A stretch of 64,000 bases of DNA from Xiphydria camelus (taxonomy: Eukaryota; Arthropoda; Insecta; Hymenoptera; Xiphydriidae): contig OY783194.1 of the NCBI GenBank assembly GCA_963678675.1, positions 35,442,278 to 35,506,277 on the forward strand, in the 5' to 3' direction. Below are positions 1 to 11,153 of the stretch, in pieces. Under the pieces are notes generated by a model that had not been told where the DNA came from, did no database searches, and saw only the letters and a list, made by a program, of their open reading frames with translations. Within the stretch, counting starts at the first letter, position 1, and the number at the start of each line of letters is the position of its first letter. A program made the position numbers and the translations under genes.

Positions 1-788
1 GCGGATCGACAACGACCACTTTATACCGTCGACAGAGCGCGCGTCTTGTAAACTGCGACTCGTATCGAAACTGGACGCGCTTAGCTCGGCGTACGACGTG
101 TACACACGGAATCTCTGTGCCGGACAACAAGCGTGATTATATTCGAGCCGGAGAAATAACGATCGCGCGGCGGGTGAAAGCACAAACCGCGGAGGTCATC
201 CTGCAGTTCGATCACGGTCGGACGTATCGACGAGCGTAGGACGCCTCGGGGTATCTTTCAAGGAGGGAGCTGGAGTGGAGAAGGACTTCCTTCTCGGCGG
301 CGCTTTCGACGCCACCTACCCGATGAAAACTCCTTCTTCCGGAATCCTTGTCGGACAGTCACGTACTAATTCGGAGCGGATTAACGTTCGCACTTTTCGA
401 TTTGCATTGGCTGCGTAATTCGATTCTGTCGTAAACAAATACTGATACTTTGAAATTCAATTTGTGATCTGCATACATAAATCTGATATCGTGCGAAAAA
501 GAAGATGCCTGGAAAAATAATTATTCGTAAAGTTGTAAGCGCATTTCTCTCTGCAATGTTGCGACGTCATTGAAACGTAAGAGAGGTGCACTTATACCAA
601 ACGACATTCGAGAGAGATAGGCTTACAAAACGATAATGTAGTTGTATCCTTAAATCTCGTTTTCCAGCTCAAATGAGATTGAAAATGATAAATGAAAAAT
701 TACGAGGTAAATACTCGTAATTTTGTATAAATTTTTCAATTGTGGAATGAAAATATTTGTGAAAAAACCGAATTGACGCAGGTCTAGA

Positions 789-1095
789 TGCACCGGTGAG
801 ACTCGAGGATACTCAGGCGAAAGAGTTTTAGATGATTTGTATATAATTCATGTGGTTTTGGTCTTATACACCGGGGGAAAAAAAAGATTAAAAATTATTC
901 TGTTAGAAGGTAAAATAGATCAAAAATTATCCTAAGGAAGGTTAAATTTTAAACCCTGGAAGGATAATTCTTGATCTATTTTACCTTTCGTACTCAGATT
1001 ACCCTTCTAACAGAATAATTTTTTATCTTTTTTTTTCTCAGTGTATCTATTATATAATACATGATTTCTATGTTAGCCATATAAGGACTACTCCG
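789..1095. mobile_element. Family F element, interrupted by a family Q element
   Basis: The left part begins CAGGCGAAAGAGTTTTAG, followed by the GTGGTTTTGGTC segment also seen at 43596-43675 and in the complete copy at 60926-61128. The right part (from 1046) is ATAT-rich text typical of the family. The family Q element at 869-1043 splits it. The right boundary is approximate. Confidence 0.5.
869..1043. mobile_element. Family Q MITE, copy 1 (TA-flanked, palindromic)
   Basis: The element is about 175 bp and folds back on itself. The left end reads CACCGGGGGAAAAAAAAGAT and the right end is TTTTTTTTTCTCAGTG, flanked by TA on both sides. Inside, the arms pair through GTTAGAAGG and AAAATAGATCAAAA segments. 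A second copy lies at 26759-26952. TA borders and a CACTGAGAAAA-type terminus suggest a Tc1/mariner-derived non-autonomous element. Confidence 0.85.
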
Positions 1096-2406
1096 CAGCT
1101 AAAGCACGATCAGGATACATTGTCACCTGGAAGACTCACGCACGCGCGCCGCGAGCCACACATCTCGCCAACCGAGATGATTTGTCGACCCGTCCAGATG
1201 CCGGAGCAGTGATAATGACCGCCCCGGACGACCAGCAACCGCGGAGCGCACCGAACGACGATGCAACGCACCAGTTCCCGCCGCGAGACTTCTCGATCTC
1301 CGATCGCCACGTCGCGCGGTTAACCCCGTATAACGCGCACCGCGAGCGCAACGACGCGACGGAAGCTCGTGCGAACCCCGTCGTCAGGTGCAAAAAAAGC
1401 GCATCATCGAGCACCGAACGGAGTCGCACATTTGCCGGGTCATTTAACACGACGCGACCTTACGGCAGTCACGCTCCGACGATATCGAATTACGAGAACG
1501 ATCCAGATGCACTTGACCCTCTCGGCTTCGCCGATTGGCTCGCCCCTCTCTCTCTCTCCCTCACCGCCGTTCCTTCCGACCAGCGTCACTTCCTGGCTAA
1601 CTGCAGCGCGGGGACTGACCGAGCGAGCCTAACGACCTCCTCCTCCGTCTCTTAATCTCACTCGCATCTCGAAATAATCAAATTGCGCGAAAAGGGATGG
1701 AGACATACATACATACGTGCGGCGCGGGAGCGAGAGGACGCGAGCCGCCGAGTCCTGCGAGGGGGAGAGAAAGAGAGAGAGCGACACAGCGGACAAGGAT
1801 AAGAGGAGGGCGTGCGACGCGAGCTGGAGAGAGCAAGAAAGCCCGACGACTCCGCGGCGAGTGCGCGCGGCGCGGTATAACGTAGGGAGGACGCTGCGCG
1901 ACCGCGGCGGACCTAACCCGAGAACCTCGGCCCGTAAGAATCGCGCATTCCGCGATGATGCGGCTGATAGAGGCAGGAAAATATCCCCGGTAAATCGCGG
2001 TTACACGCCTCTATATTTCTGGAATCGCCGCGTGGTCCGCGGCAGTCCCCCCTCCTCGCTCTCTCCGCACGAGGCCCTCTGATGTGAATTTAATGGGGGG
2101 AACCGCAGCGAGCCTCCGACCGCTTCCACCCGGACGAATACGGCCGCACGGAAGCGCGAGCGCGTGATGGATTTATGCCTTTTATGATTAATAAAAGCGC
2201 GGTCGAGGGGTGGCGACGGATCATTCGCGGAATCCTTTTCCAGTTGCGCGCGGAAGGCCGCGAGGTTTTTCCCGATTCGTCGCTACTATCGCGCGACGAG
2301 ATCGCGAACGCGGAAGCGGCGAGCGCCTCGATGGTTCGCGACGATTCCGGGGATCTAGAACCGATCGGAAGGGGCGGCGAGACCCGATCGACGGAATCGC
2401 GACTCG

Positions 2407-2425
2407 CCCCCCCCCCCCCCCCCCC
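2407..2425. repeat. Poly-C tract
   Basis: An uninterrupted run of about 19 C lies in CpG-rich intron sequence. Its length in the assembly may be unreliable. Confidence 0.8.
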
Positions 2426-2928
2426 GGACGACGGGTTATGGTTGCCTATACACGGGAGGAATGTCGAGGTTTACGGTCGCTGGTATACGCGCGAGAGAAT
2501 GCGGCGCGCGGTTATCGCGATTGTTGCACCGGCGTGCATATTGTATAGGAGGGGGGGCGGCGGCGCAGAGCGCGCGGACCCCGCGGAGCGAACGACGACG
2601 ACTACGGGGGTGAAAGAGGTTTTATCGTGGCAATCAAGAGCAGCGCAAGGCGACTAGTCCTACGTGGTCGCGCTCCTTTGCCATTACGCTACGCCGTGCA
2701 CTTCGACGAGCTTTATGGCCGCAGGTGCAACGTCGTCGTTCGAGTTCGCGTATTGGCTCGCGACTGCGACAGAGGAATGTGATCCTCGTATTTCGTCGTT
2801 TGCGTTGAAGCTTCACGTGACTGATCGGAATGGTGAAAAATTAATGTAGGTAATTAATTTTTAGTCAACTCTGAGACGACGAATAAATTCGAAATACAAT
2901 GTTTAGAAAAAGCTGGAAGTAAAATTAT

Positions 2929-3054
2929 CCGACGGAAAAGTTCTACATGGTTTGTATATAGTCCATATGTGAATTATACATGAGTCCTATATAGGATCAA
3001 AAATCCATATATGTGGACTATATATTACAATCTATACAGAACCTTTCCGCCTGG
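2929..3054. mobile_element. Family F element, short copy
   Basis: The left end GACGGAAAAGTTCTACATGG and the right end ACCTTTCCGCCTGGG form imperfect inverted repeats. Between them lies the family's ATAT-rich text (GGACTATATAT, CCATATATG). It ends only 12 bp before the family A copy at 3067. Confidence 0.7.
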
Positions 3055-3066
3055 GTTTTAATATTA

Positions 3067-3325
3067 CACCGAGAAAACAGCTGATTTATAATTAATAAAC
3101 GTTTCTTTGAATATGGCGAAATAAACATTTTATTGGAAGAAATAAATATTTGTTAACTTTTATGACATTTATGTATTTAGCACAATGTGACCCTTTGAAG
3201 CAACCATTTGAATAAAATAAACATCTTAATAATCAACGTATATATTTTGTCCTAAACAAATATTTATTCCGCCGTATCTGAAATCACATTTATCAACTAG
3301 GTATTAATAAACTGTTTTCTCAATG
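3067..3325. mobile_element. Family A MITE, copy 1
   Basis: The left end CACCGAGAAAACAG and the right end CTGTTTTCTCAATG are flanked by TA. The interior contains GGCGAAATAAACATTTT and, inverted, AAATATTTATTCCGCC. The same arrangement is found at 22252-22501, 25334-25561 and 36411-36872. It has no coding capacity and is Tc1/mariner-like by its borders. Confidence 0.85.
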
Positions 3326-3953
3326 TAAGGAAATTCATAAGATAAGTAATCATCGAACTTCGATTTTCCACAAAATCTAGAGCAATCGACAAACGACACT
3401 CGCTTCCCCCCTCCCGCAATTTCCACCCTACGACGTTTGCTCCGCGATTACACATCCGCGCGAAGGTCTCTCCATTCAAAGCCACCGAATATAATTCATC
3501 CGCCATTAGAGGCCCGGCAATTTGTACGGCGCGTATGATATATTCGCGAAAGGTCGAGAAACGAGGGTCGGCCGAACGGTCGACGCGTTGCCGACGCCGC
3601 GGCGACTTATACGTCCGACCTGGAGTCCGCGCGTGTAACCGCGGGAGAAGAGGCAGAGGGCGAGCACGTACGGGGGATATATATACGCCCGGGGTGTACA
3701 CACGTAAGAGGCGGGGCATAAAGTACCCCCGCGCGCGCAGCCCGCACGTTTATGGGAACACGCGGAGGCGCCCAAGTCAGAGGTCAAGCGACTTCTACCA
3801 GAACGAACTCGAGGGGGGAACAAGGCTCCGAACCCCTGTACGCCGCCTTCCAGGTACACTGTATACCGGCGCGGCTCTCGTTGCACCACCCGGTCGCCGA
3901 GGATTCAAGAGCAGCGCCGCCGATGCACCGATATTATGCGAATTCGTATAAAT

Positions 3954-4197
3954 GTAGTGAGAACAAAATTTGATCAGTCTAAACATAATCCGGGGGACGA
4001 TGACCAAATTGTTCGGTGAAACGTGGATACTCTACTTGTTCGATCAAACTAACCGCTTTTTGGTCAGAGTAATTAAACGTTTGATAAGAATAACTTGATA
4101 TTTGATTCGACTGACTGGTATTTCGATTGAAATAACTAAACACGTTTAACTGGGTGTATTTTGTTATTTTTTTAACCTAATTATTTTCCTCATCGTG
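3954..4197. mobile_element. Family B MITE, diverged copy
   Basis: It shares with the other family B copies the ordered blocks CATAATCC, GACGATGACCAAATTG, GGTGAAACGTGGATACTC, TAATTAAACGTTTGATAAG and TTTGTTATTTTTTTAACCTA. The ends are GTGAGAACAAAATTT and ATTATTTTCCTCATCG, so the inverted repeats are worn. Confidence 0.7.
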
Positions 4198-5028
4198 GCA
4201 TCTGATTGGATTACTTCGTCAAACTACAAGTTTATCTCGGAAACGACGCGAGAGATGCGATGAAAGTATTCCGATGAGAGTTCCGTATCTTAAAAATCTC
4301 GAGGAACTCTTATTTTTTTTCGAGCTTCCGTCGTGTTTCGTTTCATTTCCAAGACAACTAATCCCAGTGACTGGTCGAATCTGTCGCGTGGAGTCGCCTT
4401 CTTATTAAGCGTATCCATCCCCGTCTCCGAACGCATCCCTCGTTTTCTTCCCACTGTATGTACTATTCATCCACCGCGATGTGACGTGTGTCCCGCACAA
4501 AGCCCTCTCCTCGGCTTTGTGCGTTCGACGGAATGTCTTCCTCACGTTAAAAAAAAAAGGACGACGTCATCAACTCAACTCAGTCGGAGAGTCAATGAAA
4601 TTCGAGCAACCCGATGTCCACCATCAACGAGCGACATTCGATACGAGTGTTCGAATACCAAAAAAACGAATAATAAATTCAAACGTCTTCGCATACCGAG
4701 TGGAAATTGCGGTAGTAGACGAAATAATTAAGAGGGGTCTTGTCATTTCTATGGAATATCGATGCGAGCGACGGGAAAAACGCGCGTCTAGGTATTTCTT
4801 CCTCCTCCGCCTCCACGGCGTCATTTCAACGAGCGAGAAGCAACAGAGTCGTTAAAAAGCCCCACCTCGAAATCCCGACGATACGCAGTGGTCCCCGAGC
4901 GGCCGGGCGGGGTCCGCGGGGGCCTTTATGAGACTTGTCTCGCGGGGTTTCACGCAGGGCGGTTGTACGGCGTTACGCGATGGCCCCGGTGAACCGGCAA
5001 TAGCTAAAACAGCGCGATCATCTTCATA

Positions 5029-5922
5029 AAGGTTACCGCACACTAGGGCGTCGCGTCGCGGCGCGGCGCGTCGCGTCGCGGCGCGTCAAAATACCGACTG
5101 GGATAAAATACATACAAATAAATGTACTACCGCACACTAGAGCGGCGCGGCGCGGCGCGTCGCGTCGCGTCAGGGACGGGGTTCTTGCCCAGAGCGGCTC
5201 TTCGCGTCGCGTCGCGTCAAAATACCGACTGGATAAAATACATACAAATGAATGTACTACCGCACACTAGAGCGGCGCGGCGCGGCGCGTCGCGTCGCGT
5301 CGCGTCGCGTCGAGGACGGGGATTCTTCCCTTCGAATCCTTGGCGTCAAACGACGCGTCCCGACGGGACGGTCATAAAGACGGGTCGTCTTTGTCCGTCA
5401 CACAATAGACGAAATTCGGAATATCGATTCTTACCACTCACTATCATCGCGATCGAAATACCTCGTGGTTAATATCGCGACTAGACAAGCGAATTCTCCA
5501 AGACTGGCGCGTTTTTTATTGATAGGATGGATCCACGTTCTCTTCTTTCTATTTCTTTCTGACATCAATGCTATCATAAAAGCAAATTTCCTCATTAGAA
5601 CTACTGCTGCCGTCATACATCTTGTTGCACTGCTAGATACCGTCTGATTATAATATATTTTATAAAATTTACGGACATTCAAGTCCGAATCTGTCGGTTG
5701 CCGCCGGAAAAGTGGGCGATGCCACCATCCATCGCGGAGCGTCACCGAGCCGTGACGTAAAATTTACTGACATTCAGGTAAGAATCGCCGAGCATCGCCG
5801 GGCATGTCGTAAAATTTATGGACATTCAGGTAATAATCGCCGGGCTTAGACGCACCCCAACGCGACCCGACGCGCCCCGACGCGACGCGACGCGCCGCGA
5901 CGCCCAAGTGTGCGGTAACCTT
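5029..5922. mobile_element. Family N element with inverted GCGTC tandem-array termini
   Basis: The left end AAGGTTACCGCACACTAG is followed by GCGTCGCGTCGCGGCGCGG arrays. The right end is an array of CGACGCGACGCGCC leading into AAGTGTGCGGTAACCTT, the inverted terminus. The left half carries two direct copies of a roughly 130 bp unit (CGTCAAAATACCGACTGG ... ACCGCACACTAGAGCGG). The right half carries three copies of GTAAAATTTA(T/C)GGACATTCA(GG), near 5661, 5758 and 5809. No open reading frame resembles a transposase. This fold-back architecture is uncommon for a MITE, and the superfamily is undetermined. A related fragment lies at 19070-19450. Confidence 0.8.
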
Positions 5923-6549
5923 AACTCGTTCCCGGCGGCCAACGCGGGAATCCTTCCCCTTTATAGGCCCGGGCCCCAACCTCCTTCCCGCCGAGGGGAT
6001 TCCCGCAGTCTCGAAACGGGCGAGGGACACGGAGGCGAGCCTCGTTTTCCGGGGAATATTACTATACGCGCGAGGATGATGCAGGGAAGAGGGAATAGAA
6101 AAAAAAAAAACGACAACAATTTTTACTTAAACGCTAGGCATTCGAGTAAACACGAAGCTATATCGCATTCCTCTTCCTGATATGATGAGCATTTATGTGA
6201 ACCTCTTGTAGAAATAAAAAAAATAAAAACAGGGGAGACACACGGTATTTATCGAAAGTAAACTGCACTTAACAACGGAGGATCGTTGAACGGGAATGCA
6301 TCTCGAATACGAATTGAGAGAAGAAGAAAAAAGGCCTCCGCGTCACGAGAGTTCCGAAAGCCCCCGCGCGGAAGACAAACGCGCGCAATAGTCCGCGTAC
6401 ACGAAACACAGTCGTTCGAGAGGTCGGATAATGGGGCGCGCGATAGTATCGAGAACCTGATATGGTAATAGTGAAGTATGAGGAATACGTGGTTTATAGA
6501 TGGTATCGCGAGCTGAAAAAAACGAGAGAGAAAGAGGAGAAGAAGAACG

Positions 6550-6571
6550 TTCGCGCGCGCGCGCGCGCGCG
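6550..6571. repeat. (CG)n tract
   Basis: About 22 bp of alternating C and G. Similar tracts lie near 12184-12200, 26432-26454, 31379-31398 and 62313-62330. Confidence 0.85.
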
Positions 6572-6848
6572 TACACAGCACCGCGGCTTTACGACCGAGT
6601 CAATGACTCTCCTCCTCGGCGGCGAACGACTTCGTACGTAAGCACAGGGTGGAGCAGCTCCCTTTCTATGGAGATCATCCCCTCCTCCCAACCCTCCGCG
6701 AGCACACCTCGACCGGGATCCATTGTTCTGTTCGAAGGAGGCACGTTACAACGGACCAGTATCTATTTTACCGGGGCGCCCGCTCCACCGGCAACGCCCC
6801 CCTCCGGCTCGACGGACTCCAGAACCCAAGCGGAAGAATTCGATACCG

Positions 6849-7056
6849 CACGAAAAAAAAATAACTTGACCAATCTGACCAAAATCCTGAAGACGACGGC
6901 CAACAAATTTAGTGAAATACGAACTCTCTCCGTCTGTTTGGTTAAATTAATCACTTTTTGGTTAGAATGACCAAACGTTTGATAGAGTATTTTGGTTGTA
7001 ATAACTAAACGCACCAAACAGATGCGTTTTCTAATTTCAACCCGATTATTTTTCCA
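6849..7056. mobile_element. Family B MITE, diverged copy
   Basis: It contains TGACCAAAATCCTGAAGACG, GTGAAATACGAACTCTC, GAATGACCAAACGTTTGATA and GATGCGTTTTCTAATTTCAA, in the order of the 22014-22211 copy. The ends are degraded, reading GAAAAAAAAATAACTTG and CGATTATTTTTCC. Confidence 0.7.
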
Positions 7057-7087
7057 AGTCCACGCGCGTTCAAAGATCGTCTATATA

Positions 7088-7390
7088 CACTGAGAACAAA
7101 ATTTGGTTGAAAGAGATTCAGTAGATTTAAATTTCTCGAAATAATATTCATTTTTTTTTAAACACTTAATTGTTTCAACCGCACAAAAATAGCCATATAT
7201 GACGAACTAAATACCTATATAAAGTTGTAGCAACTAAATATCTACTTCTCGAGCGATTGAGCAATTAAATATACATTAGTTACGAATAATTGGGTACTGG
7301 ATTGAGCGCAATTACATAAATTAAACAAATATTTCGTTGCTCGAAATAATTCAAGCGAGCTAAATCGATTCGACCAATTTTTTTTCTCCG
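7088..7390. mobile_element. TA-flanked inverted-repeat element (single copy here)
   Basis: The left end CACTGAGAACAAAATTTGG and the right end CGACCAATTTTTTTTCTCCG form an imperfect inverted repeat beside TA. The interior is AT-rich with repeated CAACTAAATA and ATTAAATATA motifs. It shares its terminus with families A, B and Q but not the interior. Confidence 0.6.
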
Positions 7391-9123
7391 CGAACACGAG
7401 ACTCGAGAACGCGAACACTCGGACGCGTTTCCCCGAATCGCGGTGAGACGCATGCATAATGCATCGCGCCGGACCTAGTCGACATTAGAGATAGACGAGC
7501 GCCCTGGTATCCTTCCACATTCGATTGCGAAACTCGACGCCGAAATTCGAACCCGCGTTATAAGGCGAGCGCGCGCGCATCGCCCCCGGGATCTCCGACG
7601 TTGGCCCAACCGGACCTGATCGGCGCTGTAAACGAGCGCGATCCGTTGCTGTCGATCTCTCCTCTTTTTCCCGCGTCCCGTTTATTTCCAGAGAGAGTAC
7701 AGCTATAAATCACACATCGTCTCTAGTTGGGATTTTTATAACGATAGATTAAGGCCTTCTCTGATTGCGGTTCGGCGATCTTGACTTCGAGATTGGCGAA
7801 GATTTAGCTGGAGAATTCGCGTAAAAAAGTGGAGCATGCATAATGCAAATTCATTATATATTATTATACCAGAGTGTGATAAATTACGCGCGATCTCGGA
7901 ACTGCATTCAAATAATGACGTATAACCATCAACCGTTCCCCCGATCAGTGTAATCACGAATTACTGTAAAATCACATTTCCGCCAAATCGGAAATTTCAC
8001 AGAAGAATCGGTTAAAAGTCGAGCGCGCGCGTAATGCGAGGCGCGCAGCCGCGTTATAACAGCGTATAAACACTCTCGCAACGTCCGAACGGCGACTCTA
8101 TCCGGACGCTCTCGCGCGCTCTCCCCCCGCGTGAGGAAAGGGCTGTGGGTGGATTTAGAACTAGAGGGACGAAGAGGGCCTCGGACGGATAGGTACTTAT
8201 TCCTCTCGCTCGCACGGAGTGGCCGAGACTTGATTTAAACGCATTGTCCGCCGAGCCCCGGCGAGATTCTCTCTCCGCCACTCCCTCCTACCGTTCATTC
8301 TCCCTCCCCCTCTCCTTCTCTCACTCAACCATCCGAGGGAATAATATATCCGCGCCCACACGCGTTACGTGTAACGTAGGACGCGCGCGTTCGCGTACGG
8401 CGGAGCGAGAGGGAGACGCGCGGCTACTGGTAGCAGCCTCGTGTGGGCGCGCCGCGATATATCGATCTGGATTAATTTAAAGCGTCGTCGAATTTAAATA
8501 ACGATCGGCCGTATTGAATATTTGCATGTATATTGGCTGGGCTTCGAAGGGAAGGAGGAGGAGGAGGCGCGAGGAGGAGACGAGGGACTCGACGAAGAGC
8601 TGGATGACTTGAGTAAAATAGAGAGGATGCGGTCTACCTGCGCGGATGCCGAAAGAAAGAGCCGAGAGAGAAAAGGAGAGATCGAAATTAATAAAGCAGC
8701 TCGGTATATTCACTAAAAATTGATTCCACCTCTCGAACAAACGCCTCAAACATCCCGAGAAATGTTTTCCTCCCGACGCCTGTAACCAAACCTGACCAGG
8801 ACGCGTATAAAAAAAAGAATAAAAACCAGCGAACCACCTACGCGTACAAACGCAACGCACCGCGAGACTCCCCTGAATCCCGGACCTAGACCAAAAGCTC
8901 GCCATTAAATTATTCCATTCATACGTCTTGCTGTCGTGAAGAGCAGCGGGATACGATGTCGCTCCTCCCTTTCCCTCCCGACAGCCACGTCCATCTATCC
9001 GTCTTCCCTCCCTCTCCACCGCTCTCTCCCGCCGCCGCGGAAGGAGTCAAATATCGAAAAATTGGGAAAACGACACCGTGACGCCGCGCGATGCGGCGCC
9101 AGAGTGTTCTCCGCGCGAGGAGA

Positions 9124-9129
<6 letters not shown>

Positions 9130-9158
<29 letters not shown>
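9130..9158. repeat. (GA)n microsatellite
   Basis: A 29-bp GA run in purine-rich sequence. Shorter GA or CT runs occur near 11240-11260, 23717-23734, 25611-25630, 40250-40268 and 43124-43142. Confidence 0.9.
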
Positions 9159-9781
9159 CTGAAACGACGTCCGCGAAGGCTACACGCGCTCTCATAAGCG
9201 GGGGCAAAGCGCGCGACGCCCGCGCCGAAGCGACGAGGTACAACGGCGCGTCGGCGGGCACGCGGGGTGCCCAGATCTGGTTCTGGGGTCATTCATCGCG
9301 CCCACGCTGCTTTTATAAGCACTAAATGCCACTCGGGATACCGATACCCTCGCCGGCCGCCGGTCCGTGGCAACAACGGGCTCGTATCTGTCACTGTCCT
9401 ACCGTACAGACTTCGTTCGTTCGAGAGAAAGAGAGGAGTCGACGGATCTCGCGGCGCGGAGGGAGAGTCGGGTTGCCGGAGGAGCAGAGTGGGGGGAGGA
9501 GGGAACGCGCGCGAGAGAGGCTCTCGTTCTGACTAGCCGCCGCACAGTCCGCGGCGGCACGACGCGGAAGAATGGATTGGACGACAAGGAAGCGGGCGGG
9601 CGAGGATAGGGAACTAGACGGACTCTCCCCGCGCGCATAGCACGCCACGCGGGGACACTTGTAAGCGCGGTGTCTCACGGCGCTCCTGCTTCGCGCTTCC
9701 GCGCGCGACACACTCGCTGTCTCGGGAGAGGAACTTATTAATCGTTGATTTTCCGTATACGTATACGATGAAATGAATATA

Positions 9782-10154
9782 CGCCGAGATATAAATAATT
9801 GCTAGTGTCGAACAATGTTTTTTTTTTCAATCAGATTCATATGATCTTATAAATTTTTAAGAAGACATGTGGGAAAAAACCCTACCAAATATTTTCTCGC
9901 ACGAACACTGAAAAAAGTATTTAGCTAATCCAGCTATATTTCTGGCTGCCTCAGACACAACTAGAAAAATATTGCTAGCGTAGCAAGAATTCTTGCTATT
10001 GCGAAGAAAATTATCACTGCAATTACTATAATTTTCTAGTTGTGGCCAAATTTTTTTGAGTGAAGATAGCCATAGCTTGATCCTGAAATTATATCATATT
10101 CTTGATCGAAGAAAACATTTTTTTTGACACCAACAATTATTATTTATCTCGATG
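9782..10154. mobile_element. Family E element, copy 1, carrying a nested family D element
   Basis: The left segment (GCCGAGATATAAATAATTGC, CATATGATCTTATAAATTTT) and the right segment (ATAGCTTGATCCTG, TCTTGATCGAAGAAAACA, TTATCTCGATG) align with the copy at 54500-54790. The family D element at 9906-10062 is inserted between them. TA borders both ends. Confidence 0.8.
9906..10062 (+). mobile_element. Family D MITE, copy 1 (inserted in family E)
   Basis: It begins CACTGAAAAAAGTATTTAGC and ends CCAAATTTTTTTGAGTG. The core TTGCTAGCGTAGCAAGAATT also occurs, in reverse orientation, at 43779-43946. The family E copy at 54.5 kb lacks this 157-bp segment at the corresponding point, so it is an insertion. 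The flanking TA is not preserved here. Confidence 0.85.
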
Positions 10155-10949
10155 TAGACGTGTATTCAGCCTCAATTCTTTCAATGTTACGTAAACACAC
10201 AACAGAACATAAAAAGCAATGCGAATATCAATTTTTCCAAGGCCTGGAAGGCCTTCGAATCGAGGACCGAGATTTCCTGTCGATACGGTTCCACACGCGA
10301 TAATCGCGCGCGCATCTATCCCACACAACGTAACCCGGTCGACGCGGGAAAAGTGTGCGCGCCGCGTGCATAGCTTCGCCGCTAGAAGGACTCGCCGCGG
10401 CCACAGTCTCCCACAGCCGAGGCTGAACAAGGAGAAGTTCAATTTCGATCCGATCGAATCCGACGTTCCTCGAGAATGTTACGGTTACGAGCAAGGGCGA
10501 CCCCGACTTACGCAAGCCTTGACTCGCTCGAGAGCGAGCAGAGGAGTGGTGCTCGAGTCTCCCTCCGTCTCTGTCCTGCCGCGCGCAATCCTGTCTCCTC
10601 TCCTACGCCAAAGCTATCAGCGTTTCTCTCGGACGCGCTACGCACTTTACGTCCGTGCACCGGTATAAATCAGCGCGAGCACGTAACCGTCCGCTTCGTT
10701 TCCTATACACGCTACACGACTGCGTACCGAGAGAGAAGGAGAGAAAGAGAACAGCCTGTCGTTGGTCATCGAGAAGTGATCGCGGGGAAAACTGCTGGCG
10801 CGCGATTCCAAGGCTTATAAGGCGCGTCGGACCGTGCCAGATGTCGCGGAACATACAGCGATATTGGCACGGCGGCTCTGCGCTCCCGATTCCGGCAGTC
10901 CCAAAGGACTTTCGATCGCTGCGCGTGAAGATGCACCAGGCGTAACAGC

Positions 10950-11153
10950 TGATTTCAAGCTTACTCGACGGGAGAGAAACTTGAATCGTGATTATCTCGT
11001 TATCTGCGAACTTTAGGCCTACATCGATGCAGGACTTTATTGTAGATGAGAATGCGATCTTCAAAAAAGTATTATACAAAGATAGCCGAAAAGTGAACGG
11101 ATAGCGAGATAACAGCCATTCAAGTTTTCACCTCGGCGAGCATGCTTGAAATC
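10950..11153. mobile_element. Family G MITE, copy 1
   Basis: The ends TGATTTCAAGCTTACTCG and CGAGCATGCTTGAAATCA are inverted, and TTATCTCGTTATC faces GATAGCGAGATAACA further in. The core (ATCTTCAAAAAAGTATTATACAAA) is shared with the copies at 60040-60249 and 31701-32154. Confidence 0.85.

Noticed and set aside
8477..9019. 180-codon minus-strand frame with hydrophobic patches
   Set aside because: No domain is recognised; it ends in simple purine/pyrimidine-rich sequence and lacks splice or regulatory support.
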